Shown here: positions 10,923-23,680 of the stretch, piece by piece
Position numbering within the stretch: position 1 is the first letter of the stretch
Layout: each line of letters starts with the position of its first letter
Source: Solanum dulcamara
Lineage: Eukaryota; Streptophyta; Magnoliopsida; Solanales; Solanaceae
Assembly: GCF_947179165.1 (NCBI RefSeq)
Contig: NC_077242.1
Span: forward strand, 40,184,097 to 40,248,096
Direction: 5' to 3'
DNA length: 64,000 nt
Notes under the pieces: model-generated
Told to the model about the DNA's origin: nothing
What the model saw: the letters and a program-made list of their open reading frames with translations, nothing else
Databases searched by the model: none
Made by a program: the position numbers and the translations under genes

Positions 10923-13888
10923 AATTGTGAGCACCCTATCGGAGTTAGAAATATTTCTAAAACCTGCTGATGTACATCAATTGATGAAGACCAAATTTTG
11001 TCTTCACGTTAGTGTCACCCAAGCCACAATCGTGCAAGTCATGGTTCTTGGTCTCCGCATTCATGGGCAAAGGGCCATGTTGTAAAAGCCTAGAAGATTG
11101 GCCTCTATATCCACGAGGATCATGCCGAACTTGAAAAACATTGAAGGATTGGCTTCCATCTTCGCGGTGGTTTCTCTGAGATCGTGGAGAGATTTTCACT
11201 TGTCTTTTAATTAAGACGAGTGATGCGAACCCATCCCCGACCCCTATTTTCTTTCTTAGATTTTGGGATCTAGGGAGCTTTGATTTGGGTGATTCTAAGT
11301 GCGTTGGGCTCGTGAGAGTCATGGCTACATGTTGGTAGGTTTGGAGGAGTGTGAAGATCATCGATTTGAGGTAATTTCTTGCCCAAATGGGCTTCCCAAG
11401 CTTAGTTTAGGGCTTTAATGATGTTCTTAATTATTGGGCTGATTTTTGTAGTTTTGAGCATCGATTTGTGCCACATTTTGGGGTACAAGCTCAATATTAT
11501 GTTTAAAACATTTCCACAAAGTTATTTTTGGGATTCCCATTGTGAGTTATATTTTAGAAAAAAAATTGGGTTTATCTCCAAAAAATATGATTTTATCGTC
11601 AAAACGTCTATATTGATGAGGTGATCAACTTTTTGATAGCGTAGAGGCATTTGGATTCATTTTTGAGTGAAAAGTTTTCTCGAAGTAGACTTGGAGCAGC
11701 GTGTTTGGCTTCGAGGTAGGCTACAGTTTCCTTTCTTTTGATTGAGCTTTAACGTGTATTATTTAGTATAATTTTCTTGTGGTTTGGATTGTATATGATG
11801 GGTTAGGTTTGACTCCCAATTTATTGTCTTGTTGTCCCGGTATAAGCCATCGGCTAGTTTTCCTTTATGAGATTCCATGACTAGTTGGTAAGATTGTGGA
11901 TTACGCGTTAGATTGGCCTTGATTAACCTATTTTAGGTCACTTGTTTGATGTTTATGATTATTGGAAGATTTTTGCCTTCGACTTGAGATTTGTATTGAT
12001 TTGTAGTTGTTGTAGCTTCTATTAGCAAGGGTTTAGGAGACTTAGTGTACTTTATTATTGTAGTACACTTTTGTTGTAGCCTTGGTGTAGTGGTTTCCAT
12101 CTAGTTAGGCTTGTAAATTCCCTATGCTTTCTTATATCCATTTGGTGGGGCTATCTATTCTTATGAATCTCGAGGTTATATTTCCCAGATGGATTTGTAG
12201 CTATTGATTGACTAGTTGAGCACCTCTTTCTCGATTTCCTTCTCCATGTTACCAGTTAGGGTTAACTTCCCTTTTGGGCCTTGTGATAAAGTTAGAGGAG
12301 TAGAGTTGAGCTTTAAGCCTTGATGTGAGGTCGGTTGCATTGCTTGTTTTATTTCTGTACTCTAGAGGGTAAGGTGTTTGTGGAGCCATTATTTATGTGA
12401 TTATGCATGTTGTTTGGATACTAGTGATGGCATGCAATGCATCAGATCATTGTTTTCTCATAAATGTAGTCAACCCCAGTGCATGTATTGGTTCTTGGAA
12501 TTGATTTGAGAAAGCTTGGTTGTAACCCAAAGTAATTTATATTGATTTTTGAATAGGTGGACATACTACCTTTACTATTACTATTTTCAGTGTGCTGAAG
12601 GAATTGAGGATGCGCTTATTTTATGATATTGATTCAAGGCATCGGGGATGTGCTCATTTTATTATATTGATTCAAGGCATCGAGGATGTGCTCATTTTAT
12701 GATATTGATTCGAGGCATAGAGGATGCGCTCATTTTATAATTTGAGATAAGACCTAGATCTGGACTAGGCAGTGTATTATTCAAGCAAGTTTTAATAAAA
12801 CCATTGTCACTATTACAGATGTACAGGTTTGAGTAGTGTTTTATTCCCCGAGCACCCCATGGCGAGCCCATAGAGGTGCATGGGATCTACTTCATGGCCG
12901 GGACTGGAAGTAGGTAAATATATCTTGGTATGAGGCACTTGGCACAGATGGTACTACTAGTTTTACTGCATTACGCTCATTTTATATGCATTGCCTATCA
13001 CTAGCATAGTTATTTTCACATGTTGGTAGTATGGAATATTGTGCAGGTTTACCTAATTATCAGTGAACTTCGTGGGCACACAGGTGCTCGGGATGTATTG
13101 ACCTACTATTTGCAAACTTGTGGTAGTAAAAATAGTGGTCTCTTGTTTAAAGGAAATTACTACCCTTGTTCTTACTTATCTAACTTTTTGTGCATGTATT
13201 TAGTTTATACAATCCTTTGGCCTTTATGTGATATCTATGTTTACTTCGATTAGTAGGTTGTCACTTAGTTGTTTCCCCTTTCATAGTGTGTATTCATGTT
13301 TAGGTCTTGGGTTAGTGCAACCAGGTACGTCCCTTGTTTCCTTTCTTCCCCTATTATTCTTGGTAGTTACTTGTGATATATATTTCATGCTTACATGTTG
13401 TTTATACTTGCTTTATCTTTGGAGCTTAGTCGTCTGATGCTTACTGAATGCCACTTTTTGGTACTCATACTACACTTCTGTACCCTGCAGATCATAGTAT
13501 GGGATTTCACTACTAATTTTGATATCATGTGGAGAAGCTCTTGGATTGGTAGAATTGGGTGAGCTTTTGGTGTTCAAAGTTGCATATCTCCCTCTACTTT
13601 GGCTTGTACTAATCTTTATTTTGTATTCAGCGACAATCTGTATTACCATTACTATTATTGTATATGAATAAACCTTGTACTTCTTTATTTAACTTAGTAA
13701 ATTGACTACCGACTAATACTAGGTCTTGGGGGTTATTTTGTTGTATTGTTAATATTATTATTGTCAATCGCTTCTTTTCTTCTGCTTGTGATAGTCTATT
13801 CTCTATTGTTCTGGACTGTGGGGTTAGGCTTACCTACTAGTGGGCTTATAGTAGGTGCCATAATAACTTGTGAAATTAGGTTGTGAAA
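10923..13888 (+). repeat. 5' LTR of family Y, lacking its first ~400 bp
   Basis: It aligns with the 3' copy from the point AGCACCCTATCGGAGTTAG (compare 18313-18330) to the end TTGTGAAA at 13888. It shares blocks such as GATCATCGATTTGAGG (11356 and 18740) and TGTGGAGAAGCTCTTGG-like text near 13540. Short open stretches such as those at 13020-13437 are not conserved as protein and are LTR sequence. The missing first part should lie left of the Athila-like element, outside the window. Confidence 0.75.
12598..12749 (+). repeat. 38-bp tandem repeat, about 4 units, in Y 5' LTR
   Basis: The unit has the form GGCATCGAGGATG followed by CGCTCATTTTATGATATTGATT. Unit starts are near 12598, 12636, 12674 and 12712, an exact 38-bp spacing. 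The same array is present in the 3' LTR. Confidence 0.85.
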
Positions 13889-13906
13889 GAGTGGTATCAG
13901 CGTTTA
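13889..13906 (+). other. Primer binding site of family Y
   Basis: GAGTGGTATCAGCG follows the LTR end directly. TGGTATCAGAGC is the usual complement to the 3' end of initiator tRNA-Met in plant Ty3/gypsy and copia elements, so this is a primer site with one or two changes. Confidence 0.7.
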
Positions 13907-14099
13907 GTTTCGCCGGTATCATTGGTATAAGAGCAAGTGCCTAGTAGAGTACTATGGATCAGTGCAAAGACATCCATATCCTATTTTTGGGAGGCTATAG
14001 GACATTTTAGGGAAACTCCATTCTTGATTCGTTATTGTGTGAATTTTCTTTGATCAACCTCTAAAAACATTCTTGGAATTCATTCCTCCTTAGATGGAT

Positions 14100-14870
14100 A
14101 GTATGACCTTTCCAATGGATATGGATATAGAATCAACACATACTACCTAGGCTTTGATAGTATGTATGACCATCTAGGCTCCTTTGGATCCAATGTTGGA
14201 AATTCCATATCCCGATGAGAATACCCCACGGAAAAGTATGGTTTTGGTTGCATTAAGCGGTCCTCATCCTAGAGTTGGAGTTGTTGGTCCTCAACAAGGT
14301 TCTTCATCGGTTTCTGAGTATATGATTGAGTTTCTATAGTGGGCCAGACAAAATTTCCCTTTGTTTCCTACTGAGTGAGAGTTGATTTAAGGATTCATTA
14401 ATAGATTGAGCTTGCCTCTCTATTTAGCCCCACAACACTTGATAGTAGTGGGGTCTACTTTTCCCCTAGTGGTTAATTATGTGAGGTCTATGGAGTATGC
14501 ATGTTTGCAGACTTATAGAGGTTGAGGTAGACAATCATATTATCAGTGTAGAAGAGGTAGCACCTCACTCCAAGGTAGGCATCATCCATGGGAGGGTTAC
14601 CCGCACCCTCGACCTACCAGACCCATGGTTGGATCACCTCTGGTTTTAGGCGTTCTTGTGATAGGTTATGCTACCCATGATGGTAAAAGTTCAAAATAAA
14701 CTTCTCAAGGTTTGCTATCCAGGCATTTAAGTTTTTGCGGCTCATACTAATTTAGCTGGTTTATCTTAATATAATATATTTGAAAAAATATGGTACACAT
14801 GTGGTGTGTTTGAGCATCTGGCTAGGGTATGTCCAAAAGTCACACATCGTAGATGACGGGGTCAAACAAT
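14100..14870 (+). pseudogene. Degenerate gag of family Y
   Basis: One frame with stops reads as gag: SVSEYMIEF followed by WARQNFPLFPTE (about 14306-14372), then GFINRLSLPLYLAP and a Gly/Arg/Gln-rich tail. Near 14786-14830 a zinc knuckle can be read as W-x2-C-x4-H-x4-C, with the first Cys changed to Trp. Such a knuckle belongs to the nucleocapsid part of gag. The N-terminal half of gag is not recognisable. Confidence 0.6.
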
Positions 14871-16143
14871 CTTATTCATAGGTCTTAGGGACAATCAGTT
14901 AGAGATGGTGCCCCGAATGTTGCAGTTAATGGTACATGTGTTCAGTTCAAGGCCAGATGTATTCCATCCCATGCTTTTGTCATTCAGACCAAGGACGAGT
15001 CTCCAGGTATTAATCGGATTTGTATAAATTTTGTTTCTAGGATCTTCCTTTCTTTTAGTGCCTAGGAGTTAGGGTTCTTATACCCACTAATGATTTCTTG
15101 GCTTGTTAGATCCATCTTGTGAATCTTGTAGTTTTTTTGCATAGATTTATATGGGCATGCTTACTTATCCTGATTTCTTACGTATTATTTTCTATGATAG
15201 CCTTACTTGAAACTATGTGTGTGTGTTTATCTTCTCTAGGTGATTTCTTTTAGTAGTGGATTATTTTGGCTTTGTTGTTATATTGCAGTAGTTGTAAAGT
15301 TATACATTATGGATATTGAGCTAGTTGATTCCTCTGGTGGATCTTGCCGTCAGCGCAAAAGAGGTAGCACTTCTATCCGAGGTAGTCATCATCCTTAGGA
15401 GGGTTACTCTCACCCTCGACCTCTACGACCCATAGCTGGAACACCTCAGGTTCCAAGCAGTCTTGTGACAGGTTATGGTATACATGGTGGATAGAGTTCA
15501 CAATAGACTTTTCATGATTTGCTATTCAAGCATTCATGTTTTAGGGCTCATACTAATTCAGTTAGTTCATCTTAGTGGAGTATATTTCATGGAAAGTGTT
15601 ATAAGTGAGAGTTTGGTCATTAAACTACGGAGTGTCCTACTATCACATATCGCATATGATATGCTCAGCATGATTGGATTTGTAGGGCTTAGGGACAATC
15701 AGTTAGAGGTATTGGCCCGAGTTTTGTAGTAACTAGTATAGGTGTTCAGTTTAAGGTTAGATGGATTCCATCCCATGCTTCTACAGGTCATACCGAGCAT
15801 GAGGCTCCAGGTATTAATCAAATTTATGTAAATTTGGTTTCTAGGATCTTCCTTGCTTATAGTGCCTAGGTGTTGGGGTCACTGTACCCACCGATCATTA
15901 CTTGGCTTGTTAGACCCATCTTGTGAATCTATTGATTACTTTGTATTAACTTATGTGAGCATGCTTATTTATCCTAATGACTTGCCTATTGTTTGTTATG
16001 ACAGCCTTACTTAAAATTATGTGTATATGTTTATATTTCTTAGGTGATTTTTTTAGTAGTGAATAATTTTGGCTTTGCTGTTATGTGGCAGTAATTGTAG
16101 AGTTATACCTTATGGATGTTTAGTAATTTGATTTGTCTGGTGG
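14541..16143 (+). repeat. Tandem duplication of the gag-tail segment (about 0.8 kb unit) in Y
   Basis: The segments at about 14541-15345 and 15346-16143 are homologous along their length. GAGGTAGCAC occurs at 14554 and 15361 (807 bp apart); ACAATCAGTTAGAG occurs in both; and both end in a CTGGTGG-type junction (15343 and 16142). Each unit spans the gag tail with zinc knuckle plus about 450 bp of non-coding text. Both units are heavily diverged. Confidence 0.8.
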
Positions 16144-17901
16144 ATTTCTATTTAGGCATTCCAGAGTTTTCTTGGGTTAGCCCTTGCTTTCCTAGGTGTC
16201 CCTAGTGTTCTTAGCTGGTATGATTTTGCTACCGAGAGAAGGGTGTATCAGTAGTTCTGGCCCTTGTTGTCTACTGTAGATATCATTCATGATTTTTTCT
16301 TTTTTCTATTCATGTTCTTAGTTTCTAAGGTGTTGAAGTAAAGGTTTTTCCCTTTGGAATGACTGGGTTGTTTCTTCATGGTAAGTTTGATTTTAAAATT
16401 ATCAGTTAAGCAGGTGCGATTCACTGACAAATGGCTATTTGAGTTGGGAAGGCTGGAAATGGAAATTTTCCTTATTCATTCTAAGTATGGTGATGTTTTA
16501 GCTTGAAGCATCATGTAAAAAGGGTTCTATTAGATTCATGGAAATGGTGGTCTTCTTATGCTCGCAATCGACCAACAAGTAACGAGAAGGGACTATTGGA
16601 GAGCGAGAGCATTCATATTTATAAGACATGGTTTATCAGACTTTTCTTGATGTGACCTTGAGACAATTGGACTTTTTAGGTGGTTAATCACTATGTCTCA
16701 AAGATTTCAGTCACAAGCCTATTTTACCTTACAACCAGGACTACTTCCAATCTCTATGAATTCCATGTTGTGCCTTGTTCTACCGGTAAACTACAACAGG
16801 TGTGTCAATGGTTCAAATATATAGATTAATGAATAAGGTCTTCTATTATGGTGTGCTTTGACTAATTCAAACCTTTGTTTCCACGGGCGGATGGAATTTC
16901 TCTAATGACTCTCTTTTAGGATGACGTCAAAGTAATTCGTTGGATCATCTTTTGGTTTCTTGTTAAAGGTGTGAGGTTCATGTGTACCATTATGGTTAGC
17001 TGGCACTGTTCCTTATGGTGTACCTTCCCCTAGTTTAGTCTTATTTAAGTTACTTTTATTGCGGTTATTTACATAATTGTTACTTGCCTATTTAGTTACT
17101 CATGGATTATGGTCGTTACCATATTTTTCCACTCAGGGAGTGGTGCACAGACTCATGGCATCAATTTCTATTGCTGTTGGGTCTGATTCTCATATTGGTT
17201 TAGCTTTCTAGAAGTTTTGTTGGCAACAGAACGACATTGGAGTTTGTCTAAATGCGATGTTTCTATCCATGAGTTTCGGTTTTCCTTGAAGTAGCCTTTT
17301 AAGTCTTGAAAGAAAAAATTCAGACTACATTTATTAGTTTTAGGAGTTATTGGGTTAGAACTTTTGGCTTGATCCCTGGGCTGCATTGCTTATGTTGAGT
17401 TTTTGCCGCTCTTTGATGTTCATGTGGGATTATATATCCTTTATGGTTATTGGGGAAATGATCAGATGGTGTTGGGGGATTTTACTGTGGTTTAGGATGG
17501 GTAGGATACCAATGATGACTAAGAGTGTTGAATATAGGGTATAAAACAAAGAATTCGACTTGATAGTTATCTAACATTTTCTCATTACTGTTGATTGTCA
17601 AATTCTTGGAAATCTATGTTGTTTTGGTTTATCTATGGTTTGTTTGTTGCGTTAAGTTTATTTTGTACCTATGGAGGTCAGTATCAAAAGAGAGAAATTA
17701 TAAGTTGGTTTGAGTTATAAAGGAGAAAAGTAAATTGGGGAGTATTCCCTTAGCTTGAGTTCTGGGTTAGCGTTGCTCGACCTGAGAAGGTACCTATAGG
17801 TCTGGTGGAGATTGCAGGACTAGCTTACTAGCCTCTTCGTACCCTTGGGTTCTGTTCAATCCTTTGACTTTTCAAGGCGAACGTCCTTTTAGTAGCAGTT
17901 G
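16144..17901 (+). other. Unrecognised internal region of family Y
   Basis: No reading frame resembles a retroelement or host protein; short frames on both strands look accidental. The last 60 bp (GGCGAACGTCC and purine-poor text before 17902) correspond in position to the polypurine tract, but a good tract is not preserved. Confidence 0.5.
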
Positions 17902-19998
17902 TAATGTCCCTAAAGGCCATTTTCATCTTCTTTGATCTTTTCAGCATTTAAAGCTTTCCTTTAGTGACCCCAAGCCATATTTGACTTGCTGGAACTGATA
18001 GTTCAGTTACTTGGTCTTTCATTTGGGTTTTATGTTTGTTTTCCAATTTTGGTTCTCTTGGAGTTTGAATTGTTAACTTAGGTCAAAACTTGAGTTTGGT
18101 TTAAAATGGCCTTTTGTTCGTATTTCGAGGCTTCTGGTCTCATTTGAAGCCTCCTTATAGAAATTGCAAAAATTATGCTTGGCTGTGAGACCTACATATT
18201 TGTTGAGATGACCTTGGATGGATATTTTGATTGTGCCATTAAGTCTGGAACATCGAATTTGGTGGGGTAGCAGACTTCTTTTTCATGCACGGGATTCTGA
18301 AAGAATTTAGAGGACCCCGCTAGAGTTGGAAAAATATCCAAAACCAATTGATGTGCATTAGCTGGTGCAGACCAAATTTGGTCTTCGCATTTGCACCAGC
18401 CAGGCCACTTTCACAGAAGCCATGGTTCTTAGTCTCTACATTTGTGGGTAAAGGGCCCCATTCGTGAAGGCCTAGCATATTGTCTTCTCTTTTCGCGATG
18501 GTCCCTCCACATTTCTAGAGCTTTGAGGCCTTAACCTCCGTGTTCGCGGACCTCTATCTCCGCATTCGTAGAGAATATTTCACTAGTCTTTTAATTAAAA
18601 CAAGTGACACGAATCTAGCCCTGACACTCATTTTCTTTCTTCTATTTTGGGATCTAGAGAGATACAATTTGGGCAATTCTAAGTGATTAAGATTCATGGG
18701 ATTCGTGGCTACGTGTTGGGAGGTCCGGGGGAGCTTGAAGATCATCGATTTGAGGAAATTTCTTTCCCAAAGGGGCCGCCCAAACTTAGTTTACGACTTT
18801 AATGATGTTTTTAATTGTTCAGTTTGGAGTAGTGATTTCAACCTCATTGTGGGGTACAAGATCTATAATATGTTTAGAACATTTTCATTGAGTTTTTTTG
18901 GGATTCCCATCGCAGGTTCCAATATCTTGTTTCTAACCCAAGTTTGCATCCATTTTTGAAAAATATGATTTTAGTATCAAAACATTTGTATTGACGAGTT
19001 AATCAACTTTTTGATAGCATGGAGGCATTTGGAGTCATTTTTGGAGTGAAAAGCTATCGGAAAATAAAATTTGAGAAGCATATTCAGCTTCAAGGTAGGC
19101 TACGATCTCATATCGTTGGATTGAGTTTCAATAGGTATTCATAAGTATAATTTGCTTGTGGTTTGGATTTTATATGATGGGTTAAGCTTGACTCCTAATT
19201 TATTGTGTCGTTGTCCTAGTATAAGTCTTAGGCTAGTTTTCCTTGAAATATTTCCCAACTAGTTGGTAAGATTGTGGATTATGCCTAAGTTAGGCCTTGA
19301 TTAACCTATTTTAGATGACTTATTTGATGTTTATGATGATTGGCAGATTTGTGCCTTAGACATGAGATTAGTTTGATCCGTAGTTATTGTAGTTGTTGTT
19401 GGTGGAGGTTTAGGAGACTATGTCCTTCATTATTGCATTAGACTTGTGTTGGAGCCTTGGTGTAGTGGTTTTCACCCAGATAGGCTTGTAATCCTATTTT
19501 TGAATTTATAGCTAGAATTCTCTATGCTTTTTTGTTGCCATTTGGCGGGGCTATCTGCAGTTATGAATTTCGAGGGGATATGTCCATATGGATCTAGAGG
19601 TATTGATTGACTAGTTGAACACCTATTTCCTGATTTCCTCCTCCTTGTTACCCAATTTGGGTTAATTTCCCTTTTAGGACTTGTGATTTAGTTAAAGGAG
19701 TAGAGTTGAGCATTAAGCCATGATTTGAGGTCAGTTGCATTTGTTAGTCTTGTTTCTATGCTCTAGAGGGTAATGTGCTTATGGAGTCATTGTTGTAAGT
19801 GATTTTGCGTGTTATTTGTGTATTGGTGATGGCATGCATTGCATTGGATTATTTGTTTCTCACAAATTTAGTCTACCCCGGTGCATGCACTGGTTCTTAC
19901 ATTGATTTGAGAAAGTTGGGTTGTAACCCAAATTATTTTATTCTGCTTTTCTAATGGGGGGTCCCACTACCTTTACTATTTCTATATTCAGTAGACTA

Positions 19999-20150
19999 GA
20001 GGCATCGAGGATGCACTCATTTTATAATATTGTTTCGAGGAATCGAGGATACGCTCATTTTATTATATAGATTTGAGGCATCGAAGATGCGATGATTTTA
20101 TGGTATTCATTCGAGGCATTAAGGATGCACTGATCTTATAAATTGAGATA
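19999..20150 (+). repeat. 38-bp tandem repeat, 4 units, in Y 3' LTR
   Basis: GAGGCATCGAGGATG-type unit starts lie at 19999, 20037, 20075 and 20113. Copy number and phase match the array of the 5' LTR, so it predates the insertion. Confidence 0.85.
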
Positions 20151-21088
20151 AGTCCTGTATCAAGACCAGGCAGTATATAGAGTTCCCAAGCACCTATGGA
20201 GATCCCATTGAGGCGCATGAGTTGTACTTCCTGGCCGGGACTGGAAGTATGTATATATATCTTGGTATGAGGCACTTGGCACGGATGGTACTATTGGTTT
20301 TACAGCATTACTTTTATTCACATATGTATTGCCTATCATCAGCATAGTTGTTTCTACCTGTTAGTAGTATGGGATTCCATACGGGTTTACCTATTTCTCA
20401 GTGATCTTCCTAGGCATACAAGGGCTCGGGAGGTATTGAATTACTATTTGCAAACCTATGGCAGTATAAAAGGTTGTCTCTTGTTTGAAGGTAGTTACTG
20501 CCCTTGTTCTTATTTATCTAACTTTTTGTGTAGGAATTTAGTAGATACGGTCCTTTGGTCCTTTATGTGATACCTGAGTCTACTTCAGTTAGTACGTTGT
20601 CACTTAGTGGTTTCTCCTTTCGTAGTGTGTCATCGTGTTTCCGTCTTAGGCTGGCACCACCAGGTATGTTCCTTATTTCCTTGATTATTTCGTATCTTCA
20701 CCCTTGTATCAGATCTTCTTATTGCAAGATCCCATACTATTCTTTGTAGTTACTTTTGGTATATATTTTATGCTTACATGTTATTTATACTTTTTTTTTA
20801 TCTTTTGAGCTTAGTCGGCTGATGCCTAATGATTTCCACTTTTTGGTACTCATACTATACTTCTGCACCCTAAAGATCATAGTACCGATTTTCACTACTA
20901 ATTTGGATATCGTGTGGAGAAGTCTTAAATGTGGAGAATTGGTTGAGCTCTTAGCCATCATTCTGCATTACCATTACTATTATTGTATATGTATAAACCT
21001 TATACTTCCTTATTTAGATTAGTAGATCGACTACTGATTGATACCAAGTCTTAGGGGTTATCTTGGTGTATTGTTATTATAGTTCTTT

Positions 21089-21119
21089 GATTATTATTAT
21101 TATTATTATTATTATTAAT
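21089..21119 (+). repeat. (ATT)n microsatellite in Y 3' LTR
   Basis: About nine ATT units occur here; the matching place in the 5' LTR (near 13750) has only about three, so it expanded after insertion. Confidence 0.9.
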
Positions 21120-21245
21120 ACCATTCACTTATTTCCTTCTTCTTCTTATGGTCCATTGCCAATGGTTCTGGACTGTGGGGTTAGGCTTACCTACTGGTGG
21201 ATTGATAGTAGGTGTCATCATTACTTGAGAAATCAGGTTGTGACA

Positions 21246-23360
21246 ATATCTCCTTTGGATTTTAGAAGTTTCTTAGGCCTAGCCGGATACCATAGTTGAT
21301 TGTTGGAAGGATTATTATCGATCTGGTCACCTTTGAACAAGTTTATTCAAAAGAAGGTGGAGTTTCAATGGTTAGAAGCTTATGAAAAAAGTTTTTAAGA
21401 GTTGAACGATTGTCTCACTACCGCTCCTATCTTGACCTTACTGGAAGGGTCCGATAATTTTGTGGTATATTATTATGCTTCAAGGTTGGTTCCTGGTTGC
21501 ATATTGATGAAAAATGGTAAGGTAATATCCTATGCTTCCAGGCAACTTAAGGTCCATGAATGGAATTATCCAACCCATGATCTTGAGCTAGCGGTGTTTG
21601 TGTTCGCTTTAAAGATTTGGAGACACTAAATTATGGTATCCATGTGGATGTGTTCACAGACCATAAGAGTTTACAATATGTGTTTAAGCAAAAAGATTTG
21701 AACCTTTAGCAAAAGAGATGGATTGAATTATTGAAGGATTATGATATTCTTGTGTTGTATCATCCAGGCAAAGCTAATGTGGTTGTTGATGAACTAAGTA
21801 GGTTTTCCAAGAATAGTGTTGCACATGTCGAGGAAGATAAGAAGAAATTGATCAAAGATGTTGATAGATTGGAAGTTTAGGTATACATTTAGTTGATTCA
21901 AATAATGGAGGTGTTCTTGTCCATAATGGTTCAAAATCATCTCATGTAGTAGATGTTAAGGCTAAGCAAGACAAAGATTCAATGCTAAGTGAGCTAACGA
22001 AGTCAGTTGCCGAAAACGCCGTTGAGGCTTTCTCACAAGGGGGAAATGGTGTGCTACATTTCCAAGGTCGTTTATGTGTACCTAATGTTGATGGGTTGAG
22101 AGAGTTAATATTGAGTTAGGCTCATGGTTCCTAATATTCGATTTATCTATGTTCCACCAAGATACATCACGACTAGAGAGAAGTGTATTGGTGGAATAGC
22201 ATGAAGAAAAACATAGCGTAGTTTGTAGCTAAGTGTCCAAATTTTCAATTAGTTAAAGTTGAGCATCAAAGATCAGGAGGTCTAACCCAAGATATGAAAA
22301 TTCCTAGTTGGAAGTGGTAGGATGTAAATATGAATTTTCCAACCTGTTTGCCTCGTACTAAGAAGAAATATGCTTCCATTTGGGTTGTTGTACATCGGAT
22401 GACTAAGTCGGCTTATTTTCTACTTGTTAATACTTCCTATGTTGTTGAGGATTATGGTATGTTGTATGTTCATGAGTTAGTAAGGCTTAATGATGTACTG
22501 TTATCCATTATATCGGATCAAGGTATACAATTCACTTCACACTTTTAGAAGTCCTTTTGGAAGGGTCTCGGTACAAAGGTTAAGTTAAGTACCGCTTTCC
22601 ATCCTCAAATCGACGGTCAGGATGAAAGAACAATCTAAACTTTAGAGGATATGTTAAAGTCGTATGCTATTGATTTTAGAGGAAGTTGGGATAAACATTT
22701 GCCATTAATTGAGTTTGTTTATAATAATAGGTATCACTCTGGCATCTAAATGACTCCTTTCAAAGCATTATATGAGAAGACATGTAGATCCCCCATAGGA
22801 TGGTTTGATGTGGGTGAGATGGCCTTGATTGGTCGAAATTTGGTGATAGATGCTATGGAGAAGGTAAGACTTATGAGGGACAGGTTGAAGACGTCTCAAA
22901 GTAATCAAAAGTCCTATTTCAATGTTAGGAAAACATATCTTGAATTTGAGGTGGATGATTTGGTCTACTTGAAAGTTTCATCAAAGAGGGGTGTAATGCA
23001 TTTTTGTAAGAAAGGGATATTGAGTCCTAGATATGTTGGACCTTATAAGATATTGAGACGTGTTAGAAAGGTGGCTTATAAGTTAGATTTGCCACTTGAG
23101 TTAGCTATGGTTCAACTAGTGTTTCATGTGTCTATGTTGGCGAAGTTCGTGGGAGATCCAAATTCCATTGTGACATTGAAAGATGTAAGTGTTGAGGAGG
23201 ATTTGACTTATGAAGAGATTTCGGGGGAAATCATAGACCGGCAAGTGAAGAATTTAAGGAGAGAAGAAGCGGTGTCCTTCAAAGTGTTATGAAGAAATCA
23301 TCAAGTACAAATTGCTACTTGGGAGTCAGAGGCGGATATGAGAAAATGATACCCGTACCT
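21246..23360 (+). pseudogene. Tekay/Del-type chromovirus pol, copy 1 (RNase H, integrase, chromodomain)
   Basis: Text starts abruptly in the RT-RNase H connection (SPLDFRSFLGLAGYHS) at the Y insertion point. RNase H (21402-21680) has lost its first Asp, since VVYCDAS-type text reads VVYYYAS; Glu (HDLELA) and the later TDHKS Asp remain. The integrase zinc module and core run from about 22100 to 22700. The first catalytic Asp is changed to Asn (VNMNF); the second remains (IISDQG), and the Glu remains (DGQDERTI). Bases 22750-23292 are one open stretch of 180 codons with the integrase end (LSPRYVGPYKILRRV, FHVSMLAKFVGD) and the chromodomain (RQVKNLRREE, then TWESEADM in another frame). Such chromodomains bind histone marks. 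Confidence 0.85.
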
Positions 23361-23680
23361 CTTTCCATCTACTCAAGCCTAAAGTAGTAACTTGTTCTTA
23401 TTCAAGCTAATTAAACTTTTATGTATTCAGTTCCTCCTATGTTATTCATATGCATTCCTGTTCATGAAAGTTGAATTCAAGGAGAAAAAGAGAAAAAGAT
23501 GGGGGGGGGGGGGGGCTTGCTTCTTATTTAAAGCCATTATTTTATGGTAATTTAAAGTTTTCATGTTTCATGCATTTTATGATGTCATCATGTTCATGTT
23601 GGGTTTCTAGTCCTCTTTTTGTGTCCTTCCTATGATAAGTTAATCCCATTCGAGGATGAATGTTCCCAAGGAGGAGATAT
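23361..23680 (+). other. 3' untranslated part and polypurine tract of Tekay copy 1
   Basis: Non-coding sequence ending in GAATGTTCCCAAGGAGGAGATAT; the purine run CAAGGAGGAGA (about 23667-23678) is the likely second-strand primer. It contains a 15-base run of G at 23501-23515. The homologous stretch of copy 2 lacks the G run. Confidence 0.65.
23501..23515 (+). repeat. G15 homopolymer
   Basis: Fifteen consecutive G follow an AG-rich stretch. The run length may be inexact in an assembly. Confidence 0.9.

Larger units (their letters stand above)
10923..21245 (+). mobile_element. Family Y LTR retrotransposon (gag remnant, Ty3/gypsy type)
   Basis: Two directly repeated segments, 10923-13888 and 17902-21245, flank about 4.0 kb with an initiator-tRNA-Met-like primer site at the left and a gag remnant. 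No RT, RNase H or integrase is recognisable inside, so this copy is deleted or the family is non-autonomous. The 3' LTR end (TTGTGACA, 21245) abuts chromovirus pol, so Y was inserted into that element. Its 5' LTR start was displaced by the Athila-like insertion. Confidence 0.75.
17902..21245 (+). repeat. 3' LTR of family Y
   Basis: It starts at TGTAATGTCCCTAAAGGCC, of the TGTAATG form common in solanaceous gypsy LTRs, and ends at TTGTGACA. The length is about 3.34 kb. It aligns with the 5' copy from about 18313 onward. The next five bases (ATATC, 21246-21250) should be the target duplication, but the partner lies outside the window. Confidence 0.75.

Noticed and set aside
12598..12749. CRISPR-like array
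   Set aside because: The 38-bp units are contiguous without unique spacers, occur inside LTRs and the DNA is from a plant.
13020..13437. Two open stretches of about 70-80 codons on +
   Set aside because: They lie in the Y 5' LTR, and the equivalent place in the 3' LTR does not keep the frames.
13889..13906. tRNA genes
   Set aside because: The tRNA-Met-like words here and at 31452, 46281, 55561 and 58780 are primer-site complements of 12-18 bases beside LTR ends; no tRNA fold is present.
16144..17901. Possible RT remnant in family Y (text like PFGMTGLF near 16353)
   Set aside because: A single short block without neighbouring RT motifs in the right order is not enough to call RT.
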